A stretch of DNA of 64,000 nt from an uncultured Caulobacter sp. (GTDB taxonomy: Bacteria; Pseudomonadota; Alphaproteobacteria; Caulobacterales; Caulobacteraceae): assembly GCF_947036865.1 (NCBI RefSeq), contig NZ_CAMQSF010000010.1, positions 31,628 through 95,627 on the forward strand, written 5' to 3'. Each line of letters starts with the position of its first letter. The first letter of the stretch is position 1. Of the stretch, positions 8,143-18,309 are shown piece by piece. The position numbers were made by a program, and so were the translations under genes. The notes below the pieces were generated by a model, which was not told the origin of the DNA, did not search any database, and was given only the letters and a program-made list of their open reading frames with translations.

Positions 8143-9732
8143 TTGCCCGCCGCCCCCGACTATCCGTCCGCCCCCGATCTCGTCGCCCCCAAGCGCGCCC
8201 TGCTGTCGGTCTCCGACAAGACCGGCCTCGTGGAAGCCGCCCGGACCCTGCACGCGGCCGGCGTCGAGCTCGTTTCGACCGGCGGCACCAAGGCCGCGAT
8301 CGCCGCGGCCGGAATCCCGGTCAAGGACGTCTCGGACCTGACGGGCTTCCCCGAGATGATGGACGGCCGGGTCAAGACCCTGCACCCGGTGGTGCACGGC
8401 GGCTTGCTGGGCGTGCGCGACGCGGCCGATCACGCCAAGGCCATGGCCGACCACGGCATTGGCGGCATCGATATCCTCTATGTGAATCTCTATCCGTTCG
8501 AGGCGACCGTCGCCAAGGGCGGGTCCTATGCGGAATGCGTCGAGAACATCGACATCGGCGGCCCGGCCATGATCCGCTCGGCGGCCAAGAACCACGGCTA
8601 TGTCGCCGTCTGCACCGATCCTTCGGACCTGGCCGAGGTGCTGGAAGCCTTGGAGGCCGGCGGGACCACCCTGGCCCTGCGCCAGCGGCTCGCGGCCCGC
8701 GCCTACGCCCGCACGGCGGCCTATGACGCGGCGATCTCGGCCTGGTTCGCGCAAGCGCTGGGCCAGGACTTCCCGGCCCGCAAGGCGATCGCCGGCGAGC
8801 TGCGCCAGACGATGCGCTATGGCGAGAACCCGCACCAGAAGGCGGCCTTCTACGCCTTCCCGAACCCGCGTCCGGGCGTGGCCACCGCGACCCAGCTGCA
8901 GGGCAAGGAACTCAGCTACAACAACATCAACGACACCGACGCGGCCTTCGAGCTGATCGCCGAGTTCGATCCGGCCCAGGGTCCGGCGGTGGCGATCATC
9001 AAGCACGCCAATCCCTGCGGCGTGGCGGTCGGCGCCACCCAGCGCGAAGCCTATGAGCGCGCCCTGGCCTGCGACCCGACCTCGGCCTTCGGCGGCATCG
9101 TCGCGGTCAACTCGCGCCTGACCCGCGAGGCGGCCGAGGCCATGGTCGAGATCTTCACCGAGGTGGTCATCGCCCCCGAGGCCGACGAGGACGCCGTGGC
9201 CGTGTTCGCGGCCAAGAAGAACCTGCGCCTGCTCGTCACCGGCGGCCTGCCAGATCCGCTCTCGACCGGCGACACCTTCAAGAGCGTGGCCGGCGGCTTC
9301 CTGGTCCAGTCCCGCGACGACGCCCGCATCAAGGCCTCGGACCTGAAGATCGTCACCAAGCGCCAGCCGACCGAGGAGGAGGTGCGCGACATGCTGTTCG
9401 CCTTCACCGTGGGCAAGCACGTCAAGTCCAACGCCATCGTCTACGCCCGCGCCGGCCAGACCCTGGGCGTCGGGGCCGGCCAGATGAACCGCAAGGACAG
9501 CGCCCGCATCGCGGCGCTGCGCGCAGCAGACTTCGGCCTGGATCTGAAGGGCTGCGCCTGCGCCTCGGAAGCCTTCTTCCCGTTCGCCGATGGCCTGATC
9601 CAGGCCGCCGAGGCCGGCGCCACGGCGATCATCCAGCCGGGCGGCTCGATGCGCGACCCCGAGGTGATCGAGGCGGCCGACAAGCTGGGCCTGGCCATGG
9701 CCTTCACGGGCGTGCGGGTGTTCAGGCATTAG
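8143..9732 (+). CDS. purH: Bifunctional AICAR transformylase / IMP cyclohydrolase PurH
   Basis: 529 aa, TTG start at 8143 with GGAG 6 bases upstream. It catalyses the last two steps of IMP synthesis. The N-terminal MGS-like cyclohydrolase domain (about 12-150) has STGGT and [13 protein letters not shown]. The C-terminal AICARFT domain has [36 protein letters not shown] (catalytic Lys-His) and DPTSAFGGI. Length is typical. It lies directly under the ZTP riboswitch, giving feedback from its own substrate. A REP-like inverted repeat follows the stop. Confidence 0.98.
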   Translation: MPAAPDYPSAPDLVAPKRALLSVSDKTGLVEAARTLHAAGVELVSTGGTKAAIAAAGIPVKDVSDLTGFPEMMDGRVKTLHPVVHGGLLGVRDAADHAKAMADHGIGGIDILYVNLYPFEATVAKGGSYAECVENIDIGGPAMIRSAAKNHGYVAVCTDPSDLAEVLEALEAGGTTLALRQRLAARAYARTAAYDAAISAWFAQALGQDFPARKAIAGELRQTMRYGENPHQKAAFYAFPNPRPGVATATQLQGKELSYNNINDTDAAFELIAEFDPAQGPAVAIIKHANPCGVAVGATQREAYERALACDPTSAFGGIVAVNSRLTREAAEAMVEIFTEVVIAPEADEDAVAVFAAKKNLRLLVTGGLPDPLSTGDTFKSVAGGFLVQSRDDARIKASDLKIVTKRQPTEEEVRDMLFAFTVGKHVKSNAIVYARAGQTLGVGAGQMNRKDSARIAALRAADFGLDLKGCACASEAFFPFADGLIQAAEAGATAIIQPGGSMRDPEVIEAADKLGLAMAFTGVRVFRH

Positions 9733-9752
9733 AGATTATCCCTGGCCGATCT

Positions 9753-9818
9753 CCCCCGCGAAAGCGGGGGCCTAAGCCGAGCGTCCGAAAGTCCGCTTGG
9801 GTCCCCGCTTTCGCGGGG
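9753..9818. repeat. Inverted pair of short REP-like hairpins after purH
   Basis: Hairpin 1: CCCCCGC-GAAA-GCGGGGG (9753-9770). Hairpin 2: CCCCGC-TTTC-GCGGGG (9803-9818), its near reverse complement. The 32 bases between, including AAGCCGAGCGTCCGAAAGTCCGC, continue the symmetry in part (AAGC...GCTT). This GCGAAAGCGGGG core is a familiar intergenic repeat in alphaproteobacteria. Neither hairpin is followed by a T-run, so it is not a classic terminator. Confidence 0.75.
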
Positions 9819-9842
9819 ATGGGCGGTGAAGGGAGTGACCTA

Positions 9843-10592
9843 ATGCGCAGCCAGGATTGGGGAGCCAAGGTCGCCGAACACTCCCGGATCTTCCGACCGG
9901 AGGGGCCAGGACCGTTTCCGGTCGCGCTGATCCTGCACGGCTGCGGCGGCAAGACGCCGTTCCTGGAGGCCTATGCCCGGGTGGCGGTCGAGGCGGGGTG
10001 GGCGGCGGTCGTGGTCGACTCGTTCGCGCCGCGCGGCCTCTCGCCGCTGGACGCCAAGCTGACCGTCTGCACCGGCTTGCGGCTACGCGGAAACCGGCGC
10101 GCCGCCGACGTCTTCGCCATGCTGGCCTGGCTGCAAGGCGAGGCCTGGGCCGACGCCAGCCGCGTCTTCCTGGCCGGCTGGAGCCACGGCGGCTGGACGA
10201 TCATGGACGCCTACGCCCTGGGCGAGCGAGCGGGCGCGATCACCGGTCTCGCCGACGCCGATCCGGCGCGGCTGCGAACCGCGGTCAGGGGCGCTCTGCT
10301 CGTCTATCCCTATGCGGGCTATCCGGCCTTGACGACGCGCCACGGCTGGGGCGCGGGCGGGCCGCCGGTCTGGTCGGTATTGGCCGGCAAGGACCAGGTG
10401 GTCGGCTGGAAGGCGCCGAAGTTGGCCCTGGATCGCTTGGCGCGCGACGGCCTGAAGGTCGATCAGAGGTTCCTGGCCGACGCCACCCACGCCTTCGACG
10501 ACGACCGCGCCAACGATCCCCGGGCGCGCTACCGACCCGACCTCTTCGAGGACGTGAAGGCCTATTTCCGAGGCGCTCTCGCGCGCTGTTAG
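9843..10592 (+). CDS. Dienelactone hydrolase-like alpha/beta hydrolase
   Basis: 249 aa from the ATG at 9843, with GAAGGGA about 9 bases upstream; an earlier ATG at 9819 lies inside the repeat and was rejected. The fold is alpha/beta hydrolase: oxyanion region LHGCGGKTPF, nucleophile elbow GWSHG (Ser114), LAGKDQ near residue 180 (acid) and DATHAFDD (His). Ser replaces the Cys nucleophile of classical dienelactone hydrolases, so it is better called a DLH-family serine hydrolase. No signal peptide. Its stop overlaps the stop of the next gene by 4 bp, tail to tail. Confidence 0.82.
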   Translation: MRSQDWGAKVAEHSRIFRPEGPGPFPVALILHGCGGKTPFLEAYARVAVEAGWAAVVVDSFAPRGLSPLDAKLTVCTGLRLRGNRRAADVFAMLAWLQGEAWADASRVFLAGWSHGGWTIMDAYALGERAGAITGLADADPARLRTAVRGALLVYPYAGYPALTTRHGWGAGGPPVWSVLAGKDQVVGWKAPKLALDRLARDGLKVDQRFLADATHAFDDDRANDPRARYRPDLFEDVKAYFRGALARC

Positions 10593-11794
10593 GCGACGGC
10601 GGGCCTCGGCGCGGCGCGGCGCAGCGGGGTCGGGCCGCGATAGAGCCGCCGCCAGACCCACTCCAGCGGACCCATCTCGAACCGGTCCATCCACCAGCGC
10701 GACCACAGGATCTGCAGCACCCAGGTCGCCACGGTGAGGGCCGCCAGCACCGGCCGGTCGACCTTGCCGTGAAGCCCCGGTCCCCGGCCGCCGTAGAAGA
10801 TCGCGGTCATGATCAGCGACTGGGTCAGGTAATTGGTGAAGGCCATCTGTCCGACCGGCGCCAGGATCCGAGGGACCGCGCTCCAGAAGCCCGTCGAGCG
10901 GGCGGCGAACACCATCAGGCTGACATAGGCCAAGGTGGTCAGCGGCGCGGTGGTCCACTGTACGGCGGAGAAGATCATCAGCAACGGCTGCGGCAGGCCC
11001 CTCAGGACCATGACGGTAAGCATGGCGGCGATCGCGGCCGACGCCGTCAGGCCGATGGCGGCCAGGGTCACATACGTCGATTTGCGCGCCTCGCCCGTTA
11101 GAACGCCGGCTTTGAAGCAGCCGAGGCCGATCATCATCAGGGCCGAGGTCATGATGAAGATGAACGGTTCGCCGACCAGGAATTCCAGGCGATCCTTGGC
11201 GTTCTGGGTCAGGGATTGGACGAAGGTCCCGCCGTACTGGACCTCGGCCGCCTTGGCCTTGGCGACCCCCTTGGCGGCCTCCAGCGCCATCTGGCTATGG
11301 TCATGCTGCAGGAAAAGCGCGGCCAGGGTCCCGGCCGTCGCGAGCAGCGAGAAGATGATCCAGATCGTGACCCCCGTGCGGATCAGCCGCTTGGACGACC
11401 AGGACCGGGTCAGCATCACCGCGAAGCCGGCCAGGGCGTAGCTCAGCAGCACGTCGCCGAACCAGATGGCGAAGCCGTGCAGAACGCCGAACACGACCAT
11501 CCAGGCCAGGCGCTTGCGCAGGATCGCGCCCTTTTCCCGCTCGGCGCGCTCGCCCCCGACCAGGAAGATCGAGACGCCGAACAACATGGCGAACAGGGTC
11601 ACGAACTTGCGCTGGAATAGCCACTGCGTCGCGAACCAGACGCCCAGGGTCGCCGGCCCCGTCCCGTGCGGCCAATGCGCCACCGACTCGGACAAAGGCG
11701 GCGCCACCGCGAAGTCGGGCATGTTGCACAGAAGAATGCCCAGCACGCCGAGACCCCTCAGCGAGTCGAGCAGAACGATACGGTCCTTGGCCAT
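10589..11794 (-). CDS. DUF418 family integral membrane protein
   Basis: 401 aa from the ATG at 11794 (AGGGGG upstream). It begins MAKDRIVLLDSLRGLGVLGI, typical of the DUF418/YeiB and OpgC-like acyltransferase superfamily, then carries about 9-10 hydrophobic segments, ending with GQMAFTNYLTQSLIMTAIFYG and FEMGPLEWVWRRLYRG, both conserved in DUF418. The function of the family is unknown; some relatives transfer acyl or succinyl groups across the inner membrane. It lies 40 bp downstream of the MFS gene, likely in one operon. Confidence 0.88.
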   Translation of the reverse strand: MAKDRIVLLDSLRGLGVLGILLCNMPDFAVAPPLSESVAHWPHGTGPATLGVWFATQWLFQRKFVTLFAMLFGVSIFLVGGERAEREKGAILRKRLAWMVVFGVLHGFAIWFGDVLLSYALAGFAVMLTRSWSSKRLIRTGVTIWIIFSLLATAGTLAALFLQHDHSQMALEAAKGVAKAKAAEVQYGGTFVQSLTQNAKDRLEFLVGEPFIFIMTSALMMIGLGCFKAGVLTGEARKSTYVTLAAIGLTASAAIAAMLTVMVLRGLPQPLLMIFSAVQWTTAPLTTLAYVSLMVFAARSTGFWSAVPRILAPVGQMAFTNYLTQSLIMTAIFYGGRGPGLHGKVDRPVLAALTVATWVLQILWSRWWMDRFEMGPLEWVWRRLYRGPTPLRRAAPRPAVA

Positions 11795-11834
11795 GTTCGC
11801 GTCCCCCTGACGACGAACCCTGCCCTGTTCCGGC

Positions 11835-13154
11835 TCACCCGGCAACCGGGGCCTGGCGAGGGGCGCCGGCCAACACCAGGCCGCCCGCCGCCACGAACAG
11901 CGCCGACACGGCGACGGCGACGCGCTGGTCGCCCAAGAGACGCGTTCCAAGGGCGACGACCAGCGGCGCCAGGAAGGCAGTCGCCTTGCCCGACAAGGCG
12001 TAGAGTCCGAACCACCGCCCGGTCTCGCCCGCCGGCGCCAGCTCGGCCATCCAGGCGCGCAGCGACGCCTGGGCGGGGCCGAAGGTCAGGCCGACGAACA
12101 GACTGAAGAACAGGAACATCCGCTCAGGCGCGCTGGCGAACAGCGGGCCGCCCGGCTGGGCCGGGGCCACGGGGATCAGGAAGAACAGCGCGTCCTTGCC
12201 GACCATGCCGACCCCGGCCGCGCCGAACAGCACCACGCCGGTGGCGATCAGCATGGTGCGCTTCGAGCCGATCCGCTGGTCGACGCGGCCGCCGATGAAG
12301 GTGCCGATCCCCGCCGTCACCGACAGGGCGATGGCGTAGAGTCCGAGCTGCGTCGTCGTCCAGCCGAACAGCCCCGCCGCCAGCACGCCACCGAACGCGA
12401 TGAAGCTGGAGACGCCGTCGCCGAGCAGCATGCGGCCGAGCAGGAAGCGGGCCATGTAGGGGCGACTCGGCAGGCTTCGCAGCGTCTCCCAGAGCCGCGC
12501 CAGAGGCCGACTCCCGGCGACGGCCGGGGGACGGGGCGCCAGCAGCATCAACGGCCAGGCGAAGATCAGGAACCACAGCGCCACCATGGGTCCGACGATC
12601 CGGTCGGGCTCGTGCAGGGCCTTGGACAGGCCCAACATCGGAACCTTGGGGAGCGAGAAGCAGAAAAGCACGATGAACAGCGAGATCAGCGACCCGACAT
12701 AGGCCATGGCCCAGGCGGTGCCCGACAGGCGTCCCACCTGTCCGGGCTTGGCGACGAGCGGCAGCAGGGCGTTCATCACCGTCCCGCCGAGCTCGGTCGT
12801 CACTCCGGCCACGACCAGGCAGCCCAGGATCGGGATCACGCGCTCGGTCCGGCCCGGCGCGGCCCACCAGAGGCCGAGGCTGGCGACGAGGAACGGGACG
12901 GCCAGCGCCACCATCCAGGCGCGCGGATCGCGCCGGGAGTCGACGCTGGCGCCGACGATCGGACTCAGGACGGCGATGGCCAGGCCCGAAACCGCGCCGG
13001 CATAGCCCAGCAGGCTCTGCCCGCGCGCGGCGTCGCCGACGAAGCCGGTGGCGAAATAGGGTGTGAAGATAAAGGTGGCGATCAGCGCCCAATAGGGCTG
13101 CTGCGCCCATTCATAGAGCGCCCAGGCCACGCGCCGACGATCATCTCTGTCCAT
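11835..13154 (-). CDS. MFS transporter, UMF1 (Atg22-like) family
   Basis: 439 aa with about 12 membrane segments. The start RRRVAWALYEWAQQPYWALI and FIFTPYFATGFVGD is the signature of the UMF1/Atg22-like branch of the major facilitator superfamily; TTLGLYAIALSVTAGIGTF-type and FGPAQASLRAWMAELAP segments follow. In yeast, Atg22 exports amino acids from the vacuole; bacterial substrates are not established. Upstream on the same strand, 60 bp away, lies gdhZ. A shared transcript with glutamate catabolism is possible but unproven. Confidence 0.85.
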   Translation of the reverse strand: MDRDDRRRVAWALYEWAQQPYWALIATFIFTPYFATGFVGDAARGQSLLGYAGAVSGLAIAVLSPIVGASVDSRRDPRAWMVALAVPFLVASLGLWWAAPGRTERVIPILGCLVVAGVTTELGGTVMNALLPLVAKPGQVGRLSGTAWAMAYVGSLISLFIVLFCFSLPKVPMLGLSKALHEPDRIVGPMVALWFLIFAWPLMLLAPRPPAVAGSRPLARLWETLRSLPSRPYMARFLLGRMLLGDGVSSFIAFGGVLAAGLFGWTTTQLGLYAIALSVTAGIGTFIGGRVDQRIGSKRTMLIATGVVLFGAAGVGMVGKDALFFLIPVAPAQPGGPLFASAPERMFLFFSLFVGLTFGPAQASLRAWMAELAPAGETGRWFGLYALSGKATAFLAPLVVALGTRLLGDQRVAVAVSALFVAAGGLVLAGAPRQAPVAG

Positions 13155-13214
13155 GGCCTAGCGTTCCCTCTCCGCCTCCACTCCGTAAGGGAGCGGAGGC
13201 GGCAGGGCCAGAGC

Positions 13215-16200
13215 CTAAGCGGCCGACAGCTCGCGCAGAGCCGCATTGGCGATGGTCAGCTTGGCGAAGGTCCATCCGCCGCCGGCCTGCTCGATCTCGT
13301 CGATCGTGCGCTTGACCGCCTGGGAGCGATCGCCGCGCAGGGCGGCCCAGGACGCGATCGCGGCCTTGGCCGAGCCCTCGTCCTCGCCGGCCTGGGCGTT
13401 GGCGGCGAACTTCAGCACCGCCTCGGTGATCGCGGTCTGCTCGGTCAGCATGTCCTCGATCAGGCGGCGCACCGCCAGGCGCTCGAAGGCGTCGCCGCCG
13501 ACGAAGGAACCCGCCGCGCCGCGCAGCCGGTCGAAGCCGAAGGCCGCGCCGACCTGGTGGTAGAGACGGGCGACCGTGTCGACGCTCCAGCTGGAGGCGC
13601 TGGCCAGGTCGACGAGGTCGGCGGCCGTGGTCAGCGGCTGCAAGGCGGCCACGGCGCGGGCCAGGGCCTCGGGCGCGCCGTCGGCGACATAGGCCTTCAC
13701 CCGCTTGGCGACCGCCTTCTGCTCGAACGGCGACAGGATGGCCGGGGCCAGGCCCTTCAGCGTCTCGACCGAGGGGCCGTAGGCGTCGACCAGCTGCTGG
13801 ACGGTGGCCTTGTCGCGCGCCGCGCGGCGGGCCAGCCAGAAGCTCAGGCTGCGCAGGGCGTAGGCCAGCGCCTTGTAGAGCGCGGTCTGCCCCTCGGCGG
13901 AGGCCTTGTTGTCGAGCGCGTTCACCTGGCCCCAGAGCGCGTCGATCCCGAGAATCCGCCGGGCGGCCGTGAAGCCCACCACCACGGCGCCGATGTCGGA
14001 GCCGGCGGCGGCCTTCAGGCGGCTGGCGAAGGTCGGGCCGCACATATTGACCATCTGGTTGCCGACCACCGTGGCGATGATCTCGCGCTTCAGGCGGTGC
14101 TTCTGCATGGCGTCGGCGTACCGGCCGAGCGCCTTGGGGAAGTAGCCTTCCAGCGTGGCCTCGAACCAGGGATCGTCCGGCGCCTGGCTGGCGACGATCT
14201 CGTCGAACAGATCCAGCTTGCCATAGGCCAGCAGCACCGCCAGCTCCGGCCGCGTGAGGCCCTTGCCGCCGGCCTTGCGCTCCAGGAGGGCGGTGTTGGT
14301 CGGCAGGCCCTCGACCTTGCGGTCCAGCCGGCCGCGCGTCTCGAGATCGACCATGTAGCGGATCTGGGCGTCGACCTCGCTGACCGCGTCGCTCTCCAGC
14401 AGGGTCAGGGCCAGGGTCTGGTCGTAATTGTGCTCCAGCACGTGGTGGCCGACATCGTCGGTCATCGAGGCCAGCAACGTGTTGCGGCTTTCGCGGGTCA
14501 GGTCGCCCGAGCGTTCCAGGATCCCGGTCAGGATCTTGATGTTGACCTCGTGGTCGGAGCTGTCGACGCCGGCCGAGTTGTCGATGGCGTCGGTGTTGAT
14601 ATGGCCGCCAGCCTGCGCGAACTCGATCCGGCCGGCCTGGGTCAGGCCCAGGTTCGCGCCTTCGCCGACGACTTTGACCCGCAGGTCGGAGCCGTTGATG
14701 CGGATGGCGTCATTGGCCTTGTCGCCGGCGTCGGCGTTGGTCTCGCCCCTGGCCTTCACATAGGTGCCGATGCCGCCGAGATAGAGCAGCTCGGCCCTGG
14801 ACTTCAGGATCGCGGTCATCAGCTCGGCCGGCGACACGGCCTCGGCCTTGATCTCGAAGAGATCGCGAACCTCCTTGGACAGCGGGATGCTCTTGAGGCT
14901 GCGCGCGAAGACGCCGCCGCCCGGCGAGATCTTGGACTTGTCGTAGTCGTCCCACGACGAGCGCGGCAGCTTGAACATCCGGCTGCGCTCTTCCCACGAG
15001 ACGGCGGGATCGGGGTTCGGGTCAAGGAAGATGTGCCGGTGGTCGAAGGCCGCCAGCAGCTTGGTCTGCTTGGACAGCAGCATGCCGTTGCCGAACACGT
15101 CGCCCGACATGTCGCCGACCCCCACCACCGTGAACGGCTCGGTCTGGATGTCCTTGCCCAGTTCGCGGAAGTGGCGCTTGACCGCTTCCCAGGCGCCGCG
15201 CGCGGTGATGCCCATCACCTTGTGGTCGTAGCCCACCGAGCCGCCCGAGGCGAAGGCGTCGCCCAGCCAGAAGCCGTAGGCCTCGGCCACGCCGTTGGCG
15301 ATGTCCGAGAAGGTCGCGGTGCCCTTGTCGGCGGCGACGACCAGATACGGATCGTGCCCGTCATGGACCACCACCGACGGCGGCGCCACGACCTGGTTGT
15401 CGGCGTCGATATTGTCGGTCAGGTCCAGAAGCCCCGACAGGAAGGTCTTGTAGGCGCGGATCGCCTCGGCCTGGATCGCGTCGCGATCGCCGCCGCGCGG
15501 CAATTGCTTGGGATAGAAGCCGCCCTTCGATCCGACCGGCACGATCACCGCGTTCTTGACCTGCTGAGCCTTCACCAGGCCCAGCACCTCGGTGCGGAAG
15601 TCGTCGCGGCGATCCGACCAGCGCAGCCCGCCGCGCGCGACGGGACCAAAGCGCAGGTGCACGCCCTCGACATGCGGCGCCGAGACGTAGATCTCGCGGA
15701 ACGGCTTGGGCGCGGGCAGGTCCTCGAGTTCCCGGGAGGCGATCTTGAAGCTGATATAGGGCTTGGGGCCGCCGTCGGCGGCGGGCTGGTAGAAGTTGGT
15801 GCGCTGGATGGCGCCGACCAGGGCCGCCAGGCGACGCAGGACACGGTCGGAGTCCAGGCTCTCGACGGCCTGGAGGGCCTCGCTGATCTTGCCCTGGACG
15901 GCCTTGGCCTGCTCCTGGCGGGTGGCCAGGTCGGCGCGGATGGCCGGGTCGAACTTGGTCTGGAAGAGATCCAGGATCAGGCGGGCGACGGCCGGGTGGT
16001 CGGACAGCGCCTGTTCCTGCACGCCTTGGCTGGGATCCAGGCCCGACTGCTGGCGATAGCGGGCCAGGGCGCGGATCAGCGCGGCCTCGCGCCAGCCGAC
16101 GCCCAGCTCCAGCACCAGGCGGTTGAAGCCGTCGCTCTCGGCGCGCCCCGTCCAGATCGCCACGAAGGCGGCCTCGAAGGCCTCCTGGATGTCGGCGAAC

Positions 16201-18038
16201 ACCAGGTGCTCGCCGGCCTCGTCGCGCAGCACGAACTCGTGAACCCAGACCGGCTGGCCGTCGGGCGAGACCTTGAAGCCCTCCTCGATCAGGGCCTTCA
16301 GACCCATGTGCTCGAGGATCGGCAGGACGTCGGCCAGCGGCGCGGCGGCGCCGGGACGATAGAGCTTGAAGCGGAACGTCACCGCGTCGTCGTCCGGGCG
16401 CCGGAAGGCGCGCACGCGCACGGCCTCGTCGGCCTTCAGGTCGTCGATCACCGCGATGTCGGCCAGCGCCTCGGCGGCGTCGTACTGGTCCCGATAGCCC
16501 GGCGGGAAGGCGCCGGCGTAGCGCGCCAGCAGCTGGGCCACGCGCCCGGGCCGGCCCTCGCGGATCTCGGCCTCGAACCGGTCGTCCCAGGTGCGGGCCG
16601 TCTCGGCGATGGCGGCCTCGACCGCGGCCATGTCCGGTTCGGCGTGATCGCCCGGCGTGACGCCCAGGATGTAGTGCACGCGGGCCAGCGGCGCGTCGGA
16701 GAAGCTAGGATAATAGGCCGAGACGCGACCATTGAAGGCCTGGGACAGGATCTTGCCGGCGCGCTCGCGGACGCCCGAGTCGTAGCGGTCGCGCGGCACG
16801 AACATCAGCACCGAGATGAACCGGTCGAACGGGTCGCGGCGGGCGAACAGCTTGACGCGCGGGCGGTCATAGAGGTGCAGAACCCCCAGCGCCATGGCCA
16901 GCAGCTGATCCTCGTCGGTCTGGAACAGCTCGTCGCGCGGCCAGGTCTCGAGGATGTTGCGCAGGCGCTTGCCGTTGTGGCTGTCGGGGTCCTTGCCGGC
17001 CCGCGCCAGCACGTGGCCGACCTTGCGGCGGATCAGCGGCACCGCGTGGGCCGGGGTCTCGTAGGCCTCGGCGGTGAACAGGCCCACGAAGCGGACCTCC
17101 CCCGCCGGCTTGCCGTCGGCGCCGTAACGACGCACGCCGACATAATCCATGTAACCCCGGCGATGGACGCGCGAGCGCAGGTTCGACTTGGCCACCACGA
17201 TCGGATCGCCGATGTCGATATGGGTGCGGATCTGGGCCGACAGGATGGCCGGCTCGCTGCCCCGGCGCAGGACCGTGCGAGCCTGATCGCGCAGCACGCC
17301 AAGACTGCCTTCGGGCTGGTACAGCGGCTCCTCGGCGGCGTAGCCGCCATCGGGCGTGCGCGGATATTCGTAGACGCGCGCGCCCAGGAACACGAAGTGG
17401 TCGCCCTCCAGCCAGTCGAGGAAGGCCAGATCCTCGGTCTGTTCGCCGGCCGAGACCGGCGTCCGCGCGTCCTTCAGCTCGTCGATCGTCCGGCGCATCA
17501 GCGCGCGCATGGCCTCGAAGTCCCGCACCGCCAGGCCGACGTCGGCCAGCGTCTCGCGGACGCTCTCGACGAGCGCCGCCTCGCGGTCCTCGCCCACGGG
17601 CGCGAGCCAGATCTGGATCATCGAGCGGCGCGTGCCGCCGCAGTCGGAGACGGGGTGGAACATGGCCCGCACCGAGAAGCCGGCCTCGGTGACCTCGCCC
17701 ATGATGCTGTCGACCAGGAAGGGGCGATCGGGCTGGACGATCTCGAGCAGATCCGAAGGCGTCTCGCCGCCCTCGGCGCGACGGAGGCGGATGGCGGGCT
17801 CGGACAGATCCTCGGTCGCCTCGCCGAAGCGCCAGAAGTCGGCCAGGGCGCGCGCCACGTCGGCGACGTCGAGGCCGGGAAGCTCCTCCGAGGACCAGTC
17901 GTCCTGGGCCTGGGCGGCGAAGCCCCGCGCGGCGGGCGACAGGGCCTGGGCCGAGGTTCCGAGAGCCTGGGCGAAGGCCTCCACCAGGGGTCCGATCGGG
18001 GCGTCAGCGGACTTGAGGTCGTTTTTTTCGCCGATCAT
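13215..18038 (-). CDS. gdhZ: NAD-specific glutamate dehydrogenase, 180-kDa class
   Basis: 1607 aa from the ATG at 18038 (GAGGA upstream). It converts glutamate to 2-oxoglutarate and ammonia with NAD+. The large N-terminal regulatory part (about 1-700, with ACT-like regions) precedes the catalytic core: RGGLRWSDRRDDFRTEV, VKNAVIVPVGSKGGF, the nucleotide-binding VVGVGDMSGDVFGNGM and DLRVKVVGEGANLG. This class is typical of alphaproteobacteria. In Caulobacter crescentus, GdhZ also binds FtsZ and ties division to metabolism; that role is taken from literature knowledge, not seen here. Length is normal, with no frameshift. Confidence 0.97.
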   Translation of the reverse strand: MIGEKNDLKSADAPIGPLVEAFAQALGTSAQALSPAARGFAAQAQDDWSSEELPGLDVADVARALADFWRFGEATEDLSEPAIRLRRAEGGETPSDLLEIVQPDRPFLVDSIMGEVTEAGFSVRAMFHPVSDCGGTRRSMIQIWLAPVGEDREAALVESVRETLADVGLAVRDFEAMRALMRRTIDELKDARTPVSAGEQTEDLAFLDWLEGDHFVFLGARVYEYPRTPDGGYAAEEPLYQPEGSLGVLRDQARTVLRRGSEPAILSAQIRTHIDIGDPIVVAKSNLRSRVHRRGYMDYVGVRRYGADGKPAGEVRFVGLFTAEAYETPAHAVPLIRRKVGHVLARAGKDPDSHNGKRLRNILETWPRDELFQTDEDQLLAMALGVLHLYDRPRVKLFARRDPFDRFISVLMFVPRDRYDSGVRERAGKILSQAFNGRVSAYYPSFSDAPLARVHYILGVTPGDHAEPDMAAVEAAIAETARTWDDRFEAEIREGRPGRVAQLLARYAGAFPPGYRDQYDAAEALADIAVIDDLKADEAVRVRAFRRPDDDAVTFRFKLYRPGAAAPLADVLPILEHMGLKALIEEGFKVSPDGQPVWVHEFVLRDEAGEHLVFADIQEAFEAAFVAIWTGRAESDGFNRLVLELGVGWREAALIRALARYRQQSGLDPSQGVQEQALSDHPAVARLILDLFQTKFDPAIRADLATRQEQAKAVQGKISEALQAVESLDSDRVLRRLAALVGAIQRTNFYQPAADGGPKPYISFKIASRELEDLPAPKPFREIYVSAPHVEGVHLRFGPVARGGLRWSDRRDDFRTEVLGLVKAQQVKNAVIVPVGSKGGFYPKQLPRGGDRDAIQAEAIRAYKTFLSGLLDLTDNIDADNQVVAPPSVVVHDGHDPYLVVAADKGTATFSDIANGVAEAYGFWLGDAFASGGSVGYDHKVMGITARGAWEAVKRHFRELGKDIQTEPFTVVGVGDMSGDVFGNGMLLSKQTKLLAAFDHRHIFLDPNPDPAVSWEERSRMFKLPRSSWDDYDKSKISPGGGVFARSLKSIPLSKEVRDLFEIKAEAVSPAELMTAILKSRAELLYLGGIGTYVKARGETNADAGDKANDAIRINGSDLRVKVVGEGANLGLTQAGRIEFAQAGGHINTDAIDNSAGVDSSDHEVNIKILTGILERSGDLTRESRNTLLASMTDDVGHHVLEHNYDQTLALTLLESDAVSEVDAQIRYMVDLETRGRLDRKVEGLPTNTALLERKAGGKGLTRPELAVLLAYGKLDLFDEIVASQAPDDPWFEATLEGYFPKALGRYADAMQKHRLKREIIATVVGNQMVNMCGPTFASRLKAAAGSDIGAVVVGFTAARRILGIDALWGQVNALDNKASAEGQTALYKALAYALRSLSFWLARRAARDKATVQQLVDAYGPSVETLKGLAPAILSPFEQKAVAKRVKAYVADGAPEALARAVAALQPLTTAADLVDLASASSWSVDTVARLYHQVGAAFGFDRLRGAAGSFVGGDAFERLAVRRLIEDMLTEQTAITEAVLKFAANAQAGEDEGSAKAAIASWAALRGDRSQAVKRTIDEIEQAGGGWTFAKLTIANAALRELSAA

Positions 18039-18142
18039 CGGAGTTCCTCGCGAATTTTTGGCGGCAACCTAGCCCTTTTGGGCGTTCCTTCAACCGCTAC
18101 GTGGAAAATCTGAAGAAATTCGTGCTGCGCCGAAATGCGGAA

Positions 18143-18172
18143 GCGCCGCCGGCTGGGGGAGGCCGGCGGCGC
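18143..18172. other. Perfect GC hairpin in the gdhZ upstream region
   Basis: An 11-bp perfect stem, GCGCCGCCGGC (18143-18153) and GCCGGCGGCGC (18162-18172), with an 8-base loop. It lies in the 271-base gap between the AI-2E permease stop and the gdhZ start. No T-run follows on either strand. It may slow read-through from the permease into gdhZ or form part of the gdhZ leader. Nothing else recognisable is in this gap. Confidence 0.5.
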
Positions 18173-18309
18173 GGGCCCGCGCGGGGGGATGCGGGCGTCT
18201 TCCGCTTCGATGGCGGCGGTCTCGCCAGCCGCGATCGGCGGGGCGTCCGGGTGGGGGAAGCCGGACAAGGCATAGATGGGATGCCGCCCCCGCTGTTGAA
18301 GGGCCGGCG

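Noticed and set aside
12612..18113. Very long open frame on the strand opposite gdhZ
   Set aside because: It mirrors the codon bias of gdhZ; its translation is low-complexity Gly/Ala/Arg/Asp/His/Gln with no domain motif, while gdhZ itself is a textbook protein.
18143..18172. GC hairpin as an intrinsic terminator for the AI-2E permease gene
   Set aside because: No T-run follows it on the minus strand, so it was kept only as an unexplained hairpin.
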